NCBI GenBank assembly: GCA_021442155.1 | Contig: CM038221.1 | Location: 28,549,906-28,613,905 of the forward strand | Reading direction: 5' to 3' | From: Cymbidium sinense | Taxonomy: Eukaryota > Streptophyta > Magnoliopsida > Asparagales > Orchidaceae | DNA: 64,000 bases | Shown: one piece after another, positions 34,942 through 46,350 of the stretch | Position numbering within the stretch: the stretch's first letter is position 1 | Layout of the letters: every line of letters begins with the position of its first letter | Program-made: the position numbers and the translations under genes | Notes under the pieces: model-generated | The model's database searches: none | What the model was told of the DNA's origin: nothing | The model's input: only the letters and a program-made list of their open reading frames with translations

Positions 34942-35431
34942 TAGGGGTTGTTTGGTTGGAAGAATTTGGAAACTAAATGCAGGAATTTTAACTTTTTTGA
35001 TGTTTGACTTGAAGTAAAATAAATTTTTAAGATAATGTAATGTATTCCAAATATATTACACAGATAATTTTTGGTGTATTTAAAATTTATCATATTTGGG
35101 CAAATTTCAAATATACCCACTAATAAAAGTGACGCGGTCATTGTTGCCGTTTGTCACGCCGCCGGCCATCAGAGTCGCCGCCACCGCTTCACGTCACGGC
35201 CGCCACCACCACCTAATTCGCCATCACCGCCACACCGCCGATGACGCCAAAACATTCAAAATACTTTACAATATATTTTTTACCAAACATAAAAAAATCA
35301 TGAATTGTAAAACTCTCAACCAAACAATCAGAAGTAATCCTACTCTCAACTAAACAATAGAAAGTAATCCTTTATATATTCTTTTACATGATTCTTTTAC
35401 AGATTCCTTTTCACAACCAAATAGCCCCTTA
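34942..35431. mobile_element. TIR element of about 490 bp with a GC-rich core
   Basis: The left end TTAGGGGTTGTTTGGTTG mirrors the right end, which on the minus strand reads TAAGGGGCTATTTGGTTGTG. This is a common plant MITE end type (hAT-like). The centre (35,131-35,250) is rich in CCGCC/CACCG triplets, unlike the AT-rich flanks, and may be a captured gene piece. No target duplication was clear. Confidence 0.65.
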
Positions 35432-35635
35432 ATGAAAAATAATTACTTGGAGTATTTAATTCTAATTAAATTTTTATCCAAAATAGGATTTAGAGTCAAG
35501 ATAATATAAATTTTAGATGCAATACATTTATCTCAAAATAAATTCAAAAACTTTATTATTATCATCATCAAAATCAAATTCGAAAATTTTAGCCTAATTT
35601 TTCGTATAAATTTGATATTTGTAGAAATAATATAC

Positions 35636-35902
35636 TAAGATTGTATTTGGGGGGAGCGGTGTGGTGTGAAAATACAACATTGTGCCATTTGGTAATTGTG
35701 TTTGGGTCAGATTTTAAGAAAGAAAAAAAAGTTGTTTTTCAACTGACCCACTGTAATGTATGACAGAAAGTTGTAATTTGACTTTTATAAATAAAAATAA
35801 TAATTATATGTCCATCAGAGCTTCTTCATATAACATTTTTTTCTACAACAATCTCATCATAACTTTTTTATACAACTGCAATTATACCAAATAGACCCTA
35901 AG
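35636..35902. mobile_element. Possible MITE, about 265 bp
   Basis: TAAGATTGTATTTGG on the left and ACCAAATAGACCCTAA on the right form an imperfect inverted pair of the NNTATTTGG type. The body has no coding content. It could be chance AT-rich similarity. Confidence 0.4.
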
Positions 35903-36482
35903 TAGCTTCCATATAAGAGGCCTAACAATTTAAAATAAGAGAGACTAATCTTTGGCATATATTGTTTTAAAACTTTACTTACCAACATATATTAGAACTC
36001 ATAATTCTACACCCTTAACTTGGTCTTATTAGCTGCCTTCAGCTTTTCTTCTTCAATTAGATATTCAATAATCTAAGTCTGAACAAGAGTAATTAATCTA
36101 TATTAGACTAAGTAGTTGTTGGTAATCAATATATTTTATATTTTTGTTTCTCAAATTTATGTATTTTCAATTATTTTATTGCATGATTATTGCATTTCAC
36201 CAAACATAGAGCACATGCTTGTGTGCTTTTACATCTCCTAAATGACTTCATCGGTGCGTAAATTCACTTATGGAATGGATCATAATTTGGTGTACCCGCT
36301 CTGAGAGAAAAAGGAAGAAAAATGAAGGTAGAGAGATAAAGAGAGTGGGAGATGAGAAGGCTTAAAGGAGATCAATATTATGAGTTAATCAAAGAGACCT
36401 TGCAATAAAAAAAATTTAGTCCTCTAATATAGATACATAGTATAAAATCTAAATACAACATAATTAAAATAAGATTATGGTT

Positions 36483-36830
36483 AGGGGTGTAAGTGAGTCA
36501 AGATGGCTCGCAAGCCGACTCGAGCTCTGCTTATTAACGAGCTCGCGAGACAAGCTCGAAAATTTTTCGAGTTCGAGCCTAGTTTGACTCAACTCGATAG
36601 CTTATTAAGTCAGCTCGTTTACATAACGGTGAACTGCAATTATCATATATTACATTATCGATTCAGTAATTTATCGAGCTTTTTAAATGAGCTCAAGCTA
36701 GACTTTCTTTAAATGAAGTCGAGCTTGAGCTCCAGCTTAGTAATTGAGCTCAAGTCGAGTTTAATAGAGTTTAAACAAGCTTAGTTCAATTAAGTCAAAA
36801 CTCGACTTAACTCGACTCGTTTACACCCCT
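36483..36830. mobile_element. MITE, 348 bp, with GAGCTCG-rich body
   Basis: AGGGGTGTAAGTGAGTCAAG at the left is the inverted counterpart of CTCGACTCGTTTACACCCCT at the right. The interior is full of CTCGAGCT, AGCTCGA and GAGCTCAAGC in both orientations, so it can fold extensively. This is a very common plant MITE type. The 69-codon frame across it is not a gene. Confidence 0.82.
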
Positions 36831-37132
36831 AATTATGATACATATTGAAACAATTCAAATATTCTATAAGTATATATAAATTATTATTAAGATCTTGAGT
36901 TTATTTCTCACTTATATAATAATAAATTTTCACTTTACGAACTTTTAGACGAGATAATGAAAATAAATTAAAATGAAATTTGTTACAATTAAATTGACAC
37001 ATAACTTAATTAGAAAAATAATCTAAACAATTATTATAGACCTACAATATGCACTAGGATCAAAAGAAGTTCTTATCCAAAGAGTGAATGGTTGACTATG
37101 ATGGTGGAAGTGGGAGTAGGCTCATGCACAAA

Positions 37133-38392
37133 CAGGGGTGGATCCGAATTTTTTCTCAGCACAACAAAATAAAAATATTATACTTTTATATAAAATAAAA
37201 ATTAAAATATCTTATATAACAAAAAAAATTAAACTTCACAATAACCTTAATTTGTTTACATTATGCATCATCTATAATTTCTCCTCCAAGTCGATTGTGA
37301 ATAATATTCCATTAAAAATATTTCTAAATATTCTAATATTCAAGGTCACCTCATATAAAGCATATAGTTTATGATTAAATATTCATTAAAGATATATTAA
37401 AATTTAAAATAAAATAGATTTCAATAATAAAGTTAATGATGATACTATTTTTTGATGTAATATTAAAAGTTTTAAAGCTAATAAAATTGTAACATGATCC
37501 ACATAAGTTAATATAAATTTTAAGCTACTAAGAACTTCCTCAAATATTTTTTTTTTCAAAATATAAATAAAAGAAAACATATATTATAATTTTTCTAAAT
37601 ATAATTTCCATCTACAAGCAACCAATCGTTATATTTGAACTTTTAAATATAACATTTCAATTTCATATATAAAATAAAAATAAAATCATTAGTTAATGAA
37701 CACATATGCAGCTAATATAATTATTTAACAACAAAAAAAACTTCTTTCAAAGTAAGTTATTGGAATCAATTAAAGAACTAAGTAAATTTAATAATGAATT
37801 AAAAAAATTAAATGGTTGAAATTAATAAAATGAATTTAGAGACTAATGTGTAATCTCAAAATTTATAAGAACTATTTAATGTTGAATTATAAAATAAAGT
37901 TCTGAGATTTTTTTCGTTAGAATATTTTAAATAATTTTACTTATCATGGCTTTTAATTATGATTGATTAAAATAAAAAAGCTTCTTTAATCAATTAACAC
38001 GCTAAATCATCTACCGCATGGTTAAATCCGGATTTACTGAATCCTAAAGCAGCAAAGCTGCTTCGCATGGTTAAATCCGGATTTACAGAGTCTTAATTCC
38101 TAACAATAAAGCAGCTTTCGCATGATTAACTCCGGATTTACTAATTTCAGTTGATAGGCGGATTTACAGAAATTTAGACAAAATGTAAGCTAAAGGGTGG
38201 GAGGAAAGATCGCGATCAAGGAGGGTGGGAGAAAGAGATTCTGTAAGCCTCTTCATTTTTACGCAAAAGAGGTCACAAAGAAGTCAAATAGTAGTAAAAA
38301 AAGGATAACAACAAAAGATGATAAACGATGATCCTAATTTTTTATTATTTTTGTCACAAAGTGCGAGCCCCTTAATTTTATATCCGCCACTG
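37133..38392. mobile_element. TIR element of about 1.26 kb (CAGTGGCGGAT type)
   Basis: The left end CAGGGGTGGATCC and the right end, which on the minus strand reads CAGTGGCGGATATAAAATTA, belong to the plant CAGTGGCGGAT(CC) terminus type. Both are followed inward by a G(G)GG/CTCAGCAC- or CTCGCAC-like phrase. The body is AT-rich without a transposase. It contains a small tandem repeat at 38,005-38,170. A similar terminus lies at about 38,862, beyond the MADS fragment. Confidence 0.6.
38005..38170. repeat. Tandem repeat, about 60 bp, 3 units
   Basis: GCATGGTTAAATCCGGATTTAC occurs twice and a variant GCATGATTAACTCCGGATTTAC once, each with AAAGCAGC nearby. A further GGCGGATTTACAGAA ends the series. 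TAAATCCGGATTTA is itself a palindrome. Confidence 0.8.
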
Positions 38393-38697
38393 GTGTTAAT
38401 GTTGATCAATATAATCATATCTCATAAATACTTAAGTGTAAAAAAAAAAAAATACACCTCCTATGAAACTTATATATCTTCATCAGATATTAATAATTAA
38501 GAAAGCTGCCAAATTAAGATAAATTCTATAGAAGAAAGAACTTAGCTTAATTGTAAGCACGGATAAATATCTGCTTCAAAACTATAGTAACGCGACTAAT
38601 CGTTTAATCAATTACATATCTACACGACTACACATCATCAAAATTCTTATTTTTTTTTTATTTTTTGAAAACGAAGACGAGAGATGGAGGAGTAAAC

Positions 38698-38780
38698 CTG
38701 TTGTTGGCATATTCGTAGAGTCGACCGCGGCTGGAGAAGATGACTAGGGTGACCTCGGCGTCGTAGAGCACGGCGAGTTG
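38698..38780 (-). pseudogene. Orphan second half of a MADS-box exon (type II, AGAMOUS/STK-like)
   Basis: On the minus strand 83 bases read [20 protein letters not shown] then LYEYANNR. This is the C-terminal half of a MADS domain: the family pattern is ELSVLCDAEVALI.FSSRG.L(Y/F)EY.. . The exon stops at AACAACAG|gttt, the conserved intron position after the MADS box in AG-clade genes. The first half of the domain (about 33 residues with the DNA-contact helix start) is missing. In its place is unrelated GC-rich sequence leading to a transposon-like terminus. No I, K or C region exons were found on either side, so this is a gene fragment. Confidence 0.85.
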
Positions 38781-38818
38781 TAAGTAATCATGTGGGGAGG
38801 TTGCGCGCCGCTGAGATT

Positions 38819-38866
38819 CAGTGGGGGCACGTGCCCCCAGTGCCCCCACTGTGTATCCGCCGGTGT
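38819..38866. repeat. Perfect 18-bp palindrome next to a TIR-type terminus
   Basis: TGGGGGCACGTGCCCCCA at 38,822-38,839 is a perfect palindrome centred on CACGTG. It is followed by GTGCCCCCACTG and TATCCGCCGGTG. The last phrase resembles the CAGTGGCGGAT-type terminus at 38,392. Confidence 0.75.
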
Positions 38867-39859
38867 GCACAAATAATAAAGATAATTGCCACTAAAAAAA
38901 AAACTTTTATGAGTGTTTGGGATCAATTTTATTTACTGTTTTCTATTTATAATTTATGCTTTTTTAAAAACATATTTAAATGATATTTTGTATGTATTTA
39001 AAAAAAAAATAATTAAAAACATTTAAAATGGTTTAGAAATATTTTAAGTATTTTTAAGAACAATAATAATCACCAAATATATTTCAATTTGAAAAAAAAA
39101 ACTTAAGAAAATAAATATAAATAAAAAATAAAAAATAAAAAATAAAAGTGATCTCAATGAGCCCCTTAGTGAATCAAAAACATATTTGAACTATTTGAAT
39201 CTATACAAACCTCACTAGTGATGATCTCTAAACATACCAAAATAAAAGTTCATTTTCTAAAGCCATATTTTTTTCCCATACATTGATTATTGCTTTATAT
39301 TTTTAGTTTATTGTTCAACTCTCAATTTTATTTAAATAAAAAGTGAAACAGAATTTCAACATGATGTATGCATGGATTAATTAATGAGATATCTAAGATT
39401 TATGAGTTTCATGCCATAAATAATATTAAAATATGGCATTTATATTGTGTAACACATAATTATTATGAACAAATTTAAGTGTGAGTAATTTAAAATCTCA
39501 AGTTCTATAATATCACCAATCAAACATCTTAGCAAGTTATCTAACCATCAATTGGTGACTTTAATTTGGACATCTATTTGTGAATTTAAAAATTAGAAAA
39601 ATTAAGATAAAAACTATTCGTCAACGCTACTAGTTTTTTTTTTACAGAATAAAATGAGAAATATTTTCGAATATGCTGAATGACATGATCCACTGATCCG
39701 GGGCTTCACTTTTATCATGATAATCAACATTCGAGCACGCTAATAGTAGTTGCCCTCAAGACTTATTATTCTAAAAATAAAAAGGAAGATTTACATACAT
39801 ATCACACAATTCTTATACATTTACATATCTAACACTTAAAAGGTAATACTTTTTTATGC

Positions 39860-40640
39860 TTGATATGATACTTAAAATACTACTAGTAACGAATCTTGAT
39901 GCTAAAAGTGATCCGATAAACCTGGTATCAAACACTTAAAATATCATTAAACTTGGTGACATCGCTAAATTTCTAAAAGCTCTCAAATATGGAGTGTTTA
40001 TAGTCACCGCTCGACAGCGGATCTAACAAGCCCAAGATCTCATAATTCCTGACTTCATTTGAGCATTTAAATACACAAAATACATCATATGATCAAAGGA
40101 ATCATCATGAGCCATCCATGGAGAGGATTTCGGATTTTGCATGTATTTATGAGACGCCACTCCTCCAATCTATAAATAATACTCATTCCTCATATGAGAG
40201 GCCAAACAAGAGAGAGAGAGCTCTAAAGCTTGAAAATCCTCAGCACAATCGTGTCACCACTGAGGTCAACCACGCCGTTTACCGCCGCCACCGCCGATCC
40301 TGCCATGCCAATCTCCTCATTTGCCACCATCATGATGACTTTCATCGCCGCTTTTTTCCATTGCTCACCATCATTCTACCACTAGAACCATAACCTGAAC
40401 GACTATATATGTTGTTTGATTTTGGGATTCACATTGTCACTCCTTCATATATACATTATGTAATCCTATCGGAAATCAGACTCAAAATGAATATATATAG
40501 AAAAGCTTTGAACCGCTTTTTTCCCTCTTTCGAGATTTTTCACGTTAAAATTTTTAGAGTTCTCTTGTTCACTCATTAAATACACCTTTGGCATAACAAG
40601 CATGAAAGTTTTACTCTACCAAGAACTGCTTTTTTAGCAC
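39860..40640 (+). repeat. LTR-like promoter repeat (family P), copy 2
   Basis: It aligns with 45,250-46,350 over most of its length and with the complement of 31,080-31,610. It has TCTATAAATAATAC (TATA-like, about 40,170), then a GAGAGAGAG stretch and a short CCGCC-rich segment (about 40,260-40,380). It ends near AAAGTTTTACTCTACC, which the next copy also has (TTTTATTCTACC). A promoter box followed by a transcript-like segment suggests a solo LTR or similar remnant. The 91-codon frame at 40,118 has no domain. Confidence 0.65.
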
Positions 40641-40719
40641 GCAACAATACTTAAAAGGTGCATTTCACTTTTGAAAGTGAGTGAAGATGACATTTTAAAT
40701 GTGATATTGAAGATTAGAG

Positions 40720-40829
<110 letters not shown>

Positions 40830-41399
40830 ATTGAAGTTTGTGTTAGATATGTAAATATATAAGAATTTGTGTGATATGTAAGTAAATCCCCCTTAAAAAA
40901 TCTATTTTTGAATGACTCTTTTTGGCTGTCTTGAAAAATACTAAATATTAGTGAAATGACTCTAAAGAAAAACAAATTTAATGATACAAGTTCAAATAAA
41001 CCACTAAACTTTAAACTAACATTGAAAAATAAAAAAATATTCATATTTTAATAGCACCGACTTATAATTCATATAACATCATGACAAATTTACTAATCAC
41101 ATCACTTAGTATTACGAATTAATCCATAAATTAAATATGTGCTAAAAAATGTACTCATAAAATAAAATTTTGAAAATCATTTCAATCATATAAATTCAAT
41201 TTTTATTTATAAAATAAAAAAAATTCATGCAAGAATTACAAGATTGTTATTTTAAAAATTTGCCCAATGGGTAAATTTTTAAAATAAAATCCTAATCTAA
41301 TTAGTGCATTAAAATTTTTTTTAAGAAAATAAACCTAGCTTGTACAATGACGACTGGCTCGATTTATATATTTTTTAAAAAATTGTTGCGTTATCATAT

Positions 41400-41890
41400 T
41401 TTGCAGACGAGTCACCAGATCGAATTGAGTGAACTTTGTATCGTTGGAATTGTAACAAAATTGTCTACAACTTTTATGTTGTTTGAAATTTATGATTGCG
41501 GCTTTATGCGCAGCATATTTTGCAAATATGCGCGGAAACTGCGACTCGAGGCTGAAAATTCGGAGCAACAATCGTATTTTATGAGTATCGAAGTCATACG
41601 GTGTGAGAATTGAGCAAAATTTTATCGTTGGAATCGTAACGAAATTCTCTACACATTTTATGTTGGTTAGAATTTATGATTGCTGCCAGATACACAACAG
41701 ATTTTGCAATCATGAAACTGTGGAGCTAAAAGTTCAAAGCAATGATCAGATTTTAGATATCGAGTCATAATCGGTAGAATTGAGCAAAATTTGTATCGTT
41801 GGAATTATAACAAAATTTTTTACAACTTTTATCTTGGTTAAAATTTGTGATTGAGGCTCGATGTGTAGCAGATTTTGCAAATGCTGAAAC
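41400..41890 (+). repeat. Subterminal tandem repeat, about 190 bp, 2.5-3 units
   Basis: TTGTATCGTTGGAATTGTAA, CAAAATTGTCTACAACTTTTATGTTG.TT and a GATTGCGGC...GCAGCATATTTTGCAAAT phrase recur near 41,440, 41,620 and 41,800. It lies directly inside the left MULE end. Frames over it are not genes. Confidence 0.82.
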
Positions 41891-42362
41891 ATCGGTGAGT
41901 GAAGGTTTGGATGAGGCCTTATTTATTTGAAAGATTTGAATGTATTATATGATAAGCAACAATCTCCAGTATTTTACAAATGACATATAGAAGCGTTGAT
42001 AAGTAGATTCACCAAAAAAATTCTTAAGAGATTCATTTCCTCTTTAACCAATAATCATAATATTTAATATCACCTCACTATTTCTACATTATTAAACTCC
42101 TGTTGTCATGAGAAATATTTTAGGATAAACAACATATACAAATTAACGAATGCTCTTCAATCTAATTGAACAACTACATGCTCACATAACTAGAGTCTAG
42201 AATGCATGCTACTCATAATGAGGTGATATTTGAGATTAGTTGATTTTCCTCACAATTTCTTATAAAAACAGTCATTTAGAATCTTAAATACCATGTACAA
42301 GTCCCATCAACAAGTTGCGTGAAATGATCGCATGTATCACGACATCTTATAAAAATAGTCAC

Positions 42363-43420
42363 TCAGAAATAAGTAAACATACAACAAAATGTAATCCCGT
42401 ATGGACGTAAGATAATAAGTACATATACCATCTCGACGATGCCTACGATGTGGATCACATCACTACCGTGTAATGGGCGGTCGTCGTGGCCGGGTCTCGG
42501 TCGATGCTCCACGGTTGTTCGCTCACCGCTGATGGTTGTTGCGAGTAATCGAGGTGTAAGACTAAGTACATCATCAAGACCGCGGAAGCGAAACCATGAT
42601 ACCCATACGGGGTCATATGGAATGAGGGAGGACCATACGTAGGAGGAACTGACACGCCAAGCGGACCACATAGCTCCTCGATGAATACCGTGGCCGCGGT
42701 GAATGTATATGTAGATGGTCCACCACCGCAGAGATGGAGCAATATCCATCGCCGCCCATCCATCCGTGACCGACGATGAAATACCGAATGTAGTGTCCCC
42801 TGCGCCTTATTAGAAATATACATGTTTAGGTGCAAGTCCCCACAACCCCTCATACTGCTGATTGATTGTCAATCTCTGTCCTCCTCCCTCCCAAAATAGC
42901 GTCGGAATATATCCTCGGTATTCAATATGTGCTCACGCTGTGTTGACAAAACTCAAATTATAATGTAATTAGTAAAAAAAAGTATTACTACAGTTAAGAA
43001 ATGCTGGCTTACCATGAGTCGATCTCCAGGAGCTCGTGGATAATACGTGTCTGGGGGTACTGTGGGTGCCTTTAGCATATATAGTGAAGCCCAAGACTAA
43101 TATCATCTCATGTCGATTAATGGATGCACCCTGACCTGCTGGGAAGAGTCTACCACCACTACTAACTTCCGTCTGCTCTCCCACTGCGCAATATATGTCT
43201 GGTGGTAATCGACCCAGTCCACGTCGGCTTTTCCTCGACCATCCACTCGCATGAAAGAAGAATCTACCGATGCAACCTCAATCGTAGGTGGAAGGCCGAA
43301 CTGCCTGAGCACACGATCGGGAAGGTGCCACTTAACTCATTTCCAACTAATCAGGGGTACTCTAGCCAGCCATATGGAGATATTTCACGAACTCTTAAAG
43401 GACAAAGAGAAAGTAGATTC
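42363..43420 (-). pseudogene. Plant mobile domain (PMD, MAIN/MAIL-like) gene fragment, broken
   Basis: PMD proteins include the nuclear Arabidopsis factors MAIN and MAIL1, needed for genome stability and TE silencing; many other copies ride in transposons. Here the minus strand gives VPLISWK, a stop, VKWHLPDRVLRQFGLPPTIE (about 43,370-43,285), then VDGRGKADVDWVDYHQTYIA and QWESR (to about 43,165). A further block, VPPDTYYPRAPGDRLM, ends at an ATG|gtaagc donor near 43,014. Next comes a Pro/Gly/Tyr-rich tail with PPTYGPPSFHMTPYGYHGF (about 42,650-42,590), typical of PMD C-termini. The N-terminal half of the domain is not found. The stop and frame changes make it a pseudogene. Confidence 0.85.
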
Positions 43421-44744
43421 TAATCATAGCTTTCATAAAGATGAATACTATCGTACAACGGAATTGCACCAAAATCATATTGGCAGAGACATATGGCTAT
43501 CTCACACAACTCCCAAATCACCAAACAGAGTTACACTAAAATCACTAAGAAGAATCGCATCTCATTAATCTATGGCTAGATGAATGAACACTTGCAAACA
43601 ATAAACAAATAATTTCATAGCTAGATGAATGTTTAAAGTGTCATATCACCTATGATGGAAAAACATAAACATGGTGTCTAAACACCAACTCTATAACTAA
43701 CATAATGCTTACGTTCCTCTCAATAATGTTGATTTTCTAGTTGTCTTTTACTATGAGATTTAACCAACAAAATTTATAGAAGTTACTTATCAACGTCTCT
43801 TGATACAGTACATTCAAATTCATAAATTTTTCTTTGCTAAATTTAAACATTGTTGAAGGTTTCGTTTCTTTTTTAAAAAAATATCTGTTTATTTTGATTA
43901 ATTTTCATAATGATGGCTAACATGGATGTTTGGCTAAGATACTTTAGCCCACTTTTAGCAAGATCATGAGTAGGTTCAAATTTTTGTAATTTTGCCTTAT
44001 CTCTTGTTCTTACCATAATGCATATGTTATGTGAAAACCTTTTAGAAGTCACACCAAGTAGAATAGTTTTGTTGAACTTACAATTAGCAATGAATTGCAT
44101 TACTTGTGAAACTGAAACAAATAAAGTTTTGGTGAAATCATACAAATTAATGTTAGGAGTATTAAAATCTAGAACTCGAGTCATTGCTAATTTAAATTTG
44201 AGCTTAAGCTTTATTAATTTATAAAATATGAGGTGAAGCTTAATTTAATGAGTTTGAGTGAACTTGAACCAGCTTATTTATTATGAAAGAGATAATATTT
44301 TTCTAATTCAAATGCCTATTATAATAAAATGATAAAAATAATCATAAATTAAAGAAGAAATAATAATAAAATAACTAAGATAAGTAAGATAATTTTTAAT
44401 TACTTTGTATTTAAATGTTTGAATCTTAATATATTCTTAAGTGATGTTAAATGTGAATTTTTTTATAATTAATTTGTTCTTGAGTTAATGAGTCGAATCA
44501 AAGTTAGTTTAAATTTGACTCAATAGCTCATTAAATTAGACTCAAAAGTCATTTATCGAGTCAAATTTGAGCAACTTAAAAATCTATTTCACTATTTGAA
44601 AGCAAAAAAAAAAAGATCACATATAAAAATATTTAAGTGATGGAAATAATCAAAATCAGACACCACAAAGCAAGATTTATCACAAATTAAGCATTCAGGA
44701 AAAAATTTACTTTAATCGACACACGAACGAAGAAATAATCCGTT

Positions 44745-45060
44745 TACGGCAATGGCGCACTCGATGGACGGTGGGGAGCTCTCCCTTGGCCAGAGGCGAC
44801 CTACCCTTGGCGGCGCGGTCGAACCGGCATGGAGCGAGGAGCGAATTGGGAGGAAAAGACAAAGGAAATCGCGATCACGGCTTACGGTTTGTTTGCCCGA
44901 AATAGGGATCGCCGCGAGCTCCCTTGGCCGCGCGTGCTTCTTGTCGAAATCTCTACCGGGCGGTGATGACGGCGAACGAGCAAAAACCGGTCATGACTCC
45001 GTTGATGATCGGTGCCGACGCGGCGACGAGTCGTCCGTTGTACGGACGACTAGGCCTATT
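44745..45060. other. GC-rich island with a perfect hairpin, inside the right MULE end
   Basis: A 0.3-kb CG-dense block stands in AT-rich DNA. An open frame of 114 codons on + (44,752-45,096) runs through it into the terminal repeat and has no known domain. CCCTTGGCC with a GAGCTC nearby occurs twice. A perfect 9-bp stem (GTCGTCCGT / ACGGACGAC, loop TGT) lies at 45,030-45,050. It could be a captured host exon (Pack-MULE style) or element-specific subterminal DNA. Confidence 0.6.
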
Positions 45061-45239
45061 TTCTTAAAATTTTTTTTTTCATGCCTAAACTGCTAATTAT
45101 GATTAGGATTGTGCCTATTTTAAAAATTTGCCCAATAAAAAAAGGGAATCAAAGCTTTAGCATAATCTGTTGAAAAATGAGAAGTATTTATGTCGCCATC
45201 ACTATGAATCTTATAAAATTTATATCATATTACTTGATA

Positions 45240-46350
45240 TGACACTGAAAATTCTACTAGTTGAAACACAAATCTTGATATCAAAAGCAATCTGATTCTG
45301 AGTCGAGACAAGCCTAGATCAAGTGCTTAAAATATAAATAAAAACTTTGAGATATCAGTCAAATCGCTAAATAACTCATAAATATGGAATGTTTATAGTC
45401 AAACTGAGCGTCTTGAAGACCCAGATCTAACAAGCTCAAGATCTCTTGATTCTGACTTCATTTGAGCATTTAAATACTTAAAATACATCATATTATCAAA
45501 GGATTCATTTTGAGCCGTCCGATAGAGTGGTTTGGATTTTACACGAATTTACAAAAATGTCACTCCTCTAATTTATAAATAGTCCATCATTCTTCATATT
45601 AGAGACTCCAAGCTAAAGAGAAGATAGGGCTCTGAGGCTTGAAGAGCCTCTAAGCATAATCGCTTACGGTCACGACAACCACCCGATCATCGCTTACCAC
45701 CGCCGCCTCCTCGCATTAACCATCAACGCAATTACGCCGCCAACCATCGACGGCCACCGCTGCTGCCATTTATCGGCCGCTACCATCGGCCACCACTATC
45801 AATCATTGTTTCGCTGACACCGCCACTGACCACTATCATCGGCTACCACCGGCTGACCACCGCTACCGCCGCTGGATCACCTATCACCTCCGGCTATCGT
45901 GTTTCCTCCGGCCACCATCAGCGGTCCTCGCCCGGGTTGACCACCGTTGCGGTACTATCGCTGACCACTGTTGCGTCGGTCATTATTCATTGACCACCAC
46001 CATTACCAATCGCCAGATTATCGGCCGTTTCACTATCGCTGATGCCACCAACAATAGAGTAAATTACATCAGATATTGTTGTTACTTTTTTTCGAATTCT
46101 CATTGTTAAACTTTCTCACATTTAACTCTGTAATCCTATTATCGGGAAAACTTAAATTTTATACTCCAAAGTAGATATAAGTAGAATATTTTTACCGGGT
46201 TAGACCCCGTGATTTTTTTCTTCATTTTGAGATTTTTTCACATAAAAATTCTGGAGTTTTTTGTTCTTTTTTCAAATATCTGTATATGCTAAATTTCTAA
46301 ACAAAACTAAAACTTAAAATTTTATTCTACCGTAGGGCATGTAATGATTC
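45240..46350 (+). repeat. LTR-like promoter repeat (family P), copy 3
   Basis: It aligns with 39,860-40,640. It has TTTATAAATAGTCC (TATA-like, about 45,568). A longer CCGCC/CACCG-rich stretch (45,670-46,030) follows, then an AT-rich segment ending TTTTATTCTACCG. The GC-rich part is a degenerate repeat of ACCACCG/GGCCACC phrases and has no long frame. Confidence 0.65.

Larger units (their letters stand above)
41268..45130. mobile_element. 3.9-kb Mutator-like element carrying a PMD pseudogene
   Basis: The left end GGGTAAATTTTTAAAATAAA then ATCCTAATC and AAGAAAATAAACCTAG matches the complement of the right end. On the minus strand the right end reads GGGCAAATTTTTAAAATAGG then CAATCCTAATC and AAGAAAATAGGCCTAG. 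Similarity covers about 90 bp with indels. GGGCAAATTTTT-type ends are frequent among plant MULEs. No transposase is present, so it would be non-autonomous. Contents: a ~190-bp tandem array near the left end, a PMD gene remnant on -, and a GC-rich island near the right end. Confidence 0.72.

Noticed and set aside
42439..42642. Plus-strand frame inside the PMD region
   Set aside because: Shadow of the Pro/Gly/Tyr-rich PMD tail on the minus strand.
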